Source: QQUD01 sp039029915
Lineage (GTDB): Bacteria > Chloroflexota > Anaerolineae > Promineifilales > Promineifilaceae
Length of the DNA stretch: 21,700 nt
Direction: 5' to 3'
NCBI GenBank assembly: GCA_039029915.1
Contig: JBCCFD010000084.1
Span: 1-21,700, forward strand
The position numbers were made by a program, and so were the translations under genes. Shown in pieces: positions 20,235 to 21,700 of the stretch. Within the stretch, counting starts at the first letter, position 1, and the number at the start of each line of letters is the position of its first letter. Under the pieces are notes generated by a model, which saw only the letters and a program-made list of their open reading frames with translations, did no database searches and was not told where the DNA came from.

Positions 20235-21623
20235 TTATTGTTGAATCTCAAATACAGTGATGTTCATCGTCTCGGCATCAAGGAACGACATAAACTCTTC
20301 AACGCCGGGGGCTTCACCAAACTTGGCTATTGAGGCAGCGCTGTCAGCGGCCGTTTCCCAATGAATCACGATGAGCCACTCACCATCTTCAGTGACGCCA
20401 ATTTCGCGAGCAATGAACCCCGGCTGTTTGACGATATGGTTTTCTTCAAGCGCTTTATTGGCAGCTAAGAAGCCAGCGGTGTCTGCATCAGCCTGCAGCC
20501 GGACGGTGATGGCTTCTGATGCGCCCGCACCGGGGAAGGTCACCTGACCCGATGTGCTGCTGAGCAGTTCATACTGCTTGATGACCATGCTATCAGCGTT
20601 TAGGTTACTCATAAATGCTTCTAACCCAGGGGCTTCACCAAACCCAGCGATTGATGCATCACTATCCGCTTTGCTTTCCCAATGGACCGCAAGACGAACG
20701 AGACCTTCTTCACTAACGGCCGTTTCCCGTGCAAGGTACCCTGGTTGCAAAGACGCATACTCATCCTTGATCACTTGATCAGTTGGCACAAACGATTCAA
20801 CAGTCGCCTCATCAGCTAATTCAACAGTAATGACCTCAATTAATCCCACGTTTAACTCTCCTTCGGTATCTGAAAATAAGAACGGTAAAACAAAATCAAT
20901 AGCGGCATCCATACCTAATTCAGGAAACGCCTCAACGAGTCCGGCTTTAAACTCTTCACCGGAACTAACAGACCCCATCAGCTCTGCCGCTTTAGACAGC
21001 CAAGCAATGTTTTCGTCATAAACCTCAGGGCCTGCCGGCAAGCCGTGCCCAGCCAATACAATCGTTTGTTCGGTGCTTTCCGCTTTTAACGTTTCAAGCG
21101 CTTCAATCCAAGTGGGGGGGGCGCCCGCCATGATGAGATGAACCCCGCTATATACAACATCCCCTACAAAAACCACGTCATAATCGGGTAGACGGGTCAC
21201 CAGCTGAAACGGAGTTTCAGCATCTTTGACTAAGCTCAGCTCAAAAGTCACCCCGTCGATTTCAATGGTGCCCGGATCGATGACAGTTGGCACAACATAA
21301 GTACTGGCAATGGCATCCCCAAATTCAGCTTGTTTTTCATCAACTTCAGCTTGACCAATTTCAGCAATCAGGTCTGATGTTTCTGCCAGAGAATAGATGT
21401 CTAGGTCGGCGAAAGCCTCACTGCCAAGGAAGTGATCGGGATGTTCGTGAGTTATAAGTACACGCTCAATCGGTTTATTGAGGCTGTCTGCATAAGCGCG
21501 AAAATCTTGTGCATTGGGCAATAAAAATTGAGTGTCAATCAGCACAAGATTGTTTGACGTTTCGATAATGTGGGTGCTGTTGGCAAATACTTGTTCCGGG
21601 GCAGTCAAGCTGTGAATAGTCAA
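20235..21623 (-). CDS. MBL-fold protein fused to two ABM-like domains
   Basis: A 462-residue protein with three parts. Residues 1-245 are a metallo-beta-lactamase fold with HEHPDH (His59, His61, Asp63, His64), the metal-bridging Asp155 in VFVGDVVYSGVH and His193 in LAGHGLP. The usual GHTPGS histidine seems replaced, since the segment reads KDAETPFQL. Residues about 255-355 and 366-462 are two ABM-like units with near-identical cores: AVHWESKADSDASIAGFGEAPG (its part DASIAGFGEAPGLEAFMS) versus AASIAKFGEAPGVEEFMS. The best start is a TTG at 21623 with GGGGGA before it; an in-frame TAG lies 6 codons upstream and no ATG is near. No signal peptide is visible. It heads an operon with the cupin and the luciferase-domain lipoprotein. 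Confidence 0.83.
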   Translation of the reverse strand: MTIHSLTAPEQVFANSTHIIETSNNLVLIDTQFLLPNAQDFRAYADSLNKPIERVLITHEHPDHFLGSEAFADLDIYSLAETSDLIAEIGQAEVDEKQAEFGDAIASTYVVPTVIDPGTIEIDGVTFELSLVKDAETPFQLVTRLPDYDVVFVGDVVYSGVHLIMAGAPPTWIEALETLKAESTEQTIVLAGHGLPAGPEVYDENIAWLSKAAELMGSVSSGEEFKAGLVEAFPELGMDAAIDFVLPFLFSDTEGELNVGLIEVITVELADEATVESFVPTDQVIKDEYASLQPGYLARETAVSEEGLVRLAVHWESKADSDASIAGFGEAPGLEAFMSNLNADSMVIKQYELLSSTSGQVTFPGAGASEAITVRLQADADTAGFLAANKALEENHIVKQPGFIAREIGVTEDGEWLIVIHWETAADSAASIAKFGEAPGVEEFMSFLDAETMNITVFEIQQ

Positions 21624-21700
21624 GTCCCCCAGTTTTTGCTAGAGATTGTCAATTGTATCACCGAATCTCCCCACGGTATGTCATAGTGGCAGACTCAGCC

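Larger units (their letters stand above)
1805..20723. repeat. Dispersed palindrome family ACGGCCGT, 19 copies
   Basis: Exact copies start at 1805, 3638, 6602, 8944, 10057, 11616, 11653, 12385, 13063, 13576, 13725, 14680, 15299, 16281, 16722, 17074, 19043, 19571 and 20716. Thirteen are inside genes and six are between genes. Eight are the longer palindrome AACGGCCGTT. About 0.3 copies would be expected by chance in 21.7 kb. The entry spans first to last copy; the DNA between them is not part of the family. Confidence 0.95.

Overview
The window is a gene-dense piece of a bacterial chromosome with mid-range G+C. I count 27 protein-coding genes, one of them cut by the left edge, and see no rRNA, tRNA or CRISPR array. 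The mix of one-component regulators (MarR, MerR, AraC, YafY/WYL), small membrane proteins, a vapBC pair, a REP-associated transposase and lipoproteins suits a versatile free-living bacterium. I lean towards Chloroflexota (an Anaerolineae-like lineage), but this is an impression from gene style and no marker gene confirms it. The clearest genome signature is the 8-bp palindrome ACGGCCGT. It occurs 19 times, against about 0.3 expected by chance, both inside genes and between them, like the HIP1 palindrome of cyanobacteria.

Layout. 1-968: end of an alpha/beta hydrolase and an atypical SDR. 1085-2185: a MarR regulator, a small membrane protein, three matching operators (GTTGA-N6-TCAAC) and a terminator. 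2304-6564: two MerR/GyrI-type regulators, a tandem-domain ABM-like protein, a multi-pass membrane protein, and four promoter-like sites that all have the 19-bp spacer diagnostic of MerR control. One of these sites points away from any gene, towards a perfect 38-bp palindrome. 6890-10311: a ROK protein lacking the zinc motif, an EamA transporter paired with an AraC regulator, and two tiny membrane proteins. 10306-11014: a RAYT-type Y1 transposase bracketed by two related REP hairpins. 11179-12373: a YdcZ-like membrane protein and a VapBC-type toxin-antitoxin pair.

12519-17270: a histidine kinase/response regulator operon divergent from a three-gene envelope cluster. The cluster holds a polytopic protein with a duplicated Asp/His motif, a lipoprotein and a YtkA/FixH-like protein. 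17274-18946: a YafY/WYL regulator divergent from a VOC/glyoxalase protein, with inverted repeats between them. 19054-21623: a leftward operon encoding an MBL-fold protein fused to two ABM-like domains, a cupin, and a lipoprotein with a luciferase-type (DUF5519-like) domain.

The best candidates for something undescribed are the iterated palindrome, the MerR-promoter cluster with its orphan site, the envelope cluster at 14.6-17.3 kb next to the two-component system, and the MBL-ABM-ABM fusion. All functional calls come from reading the protein sequences; no database search was run.
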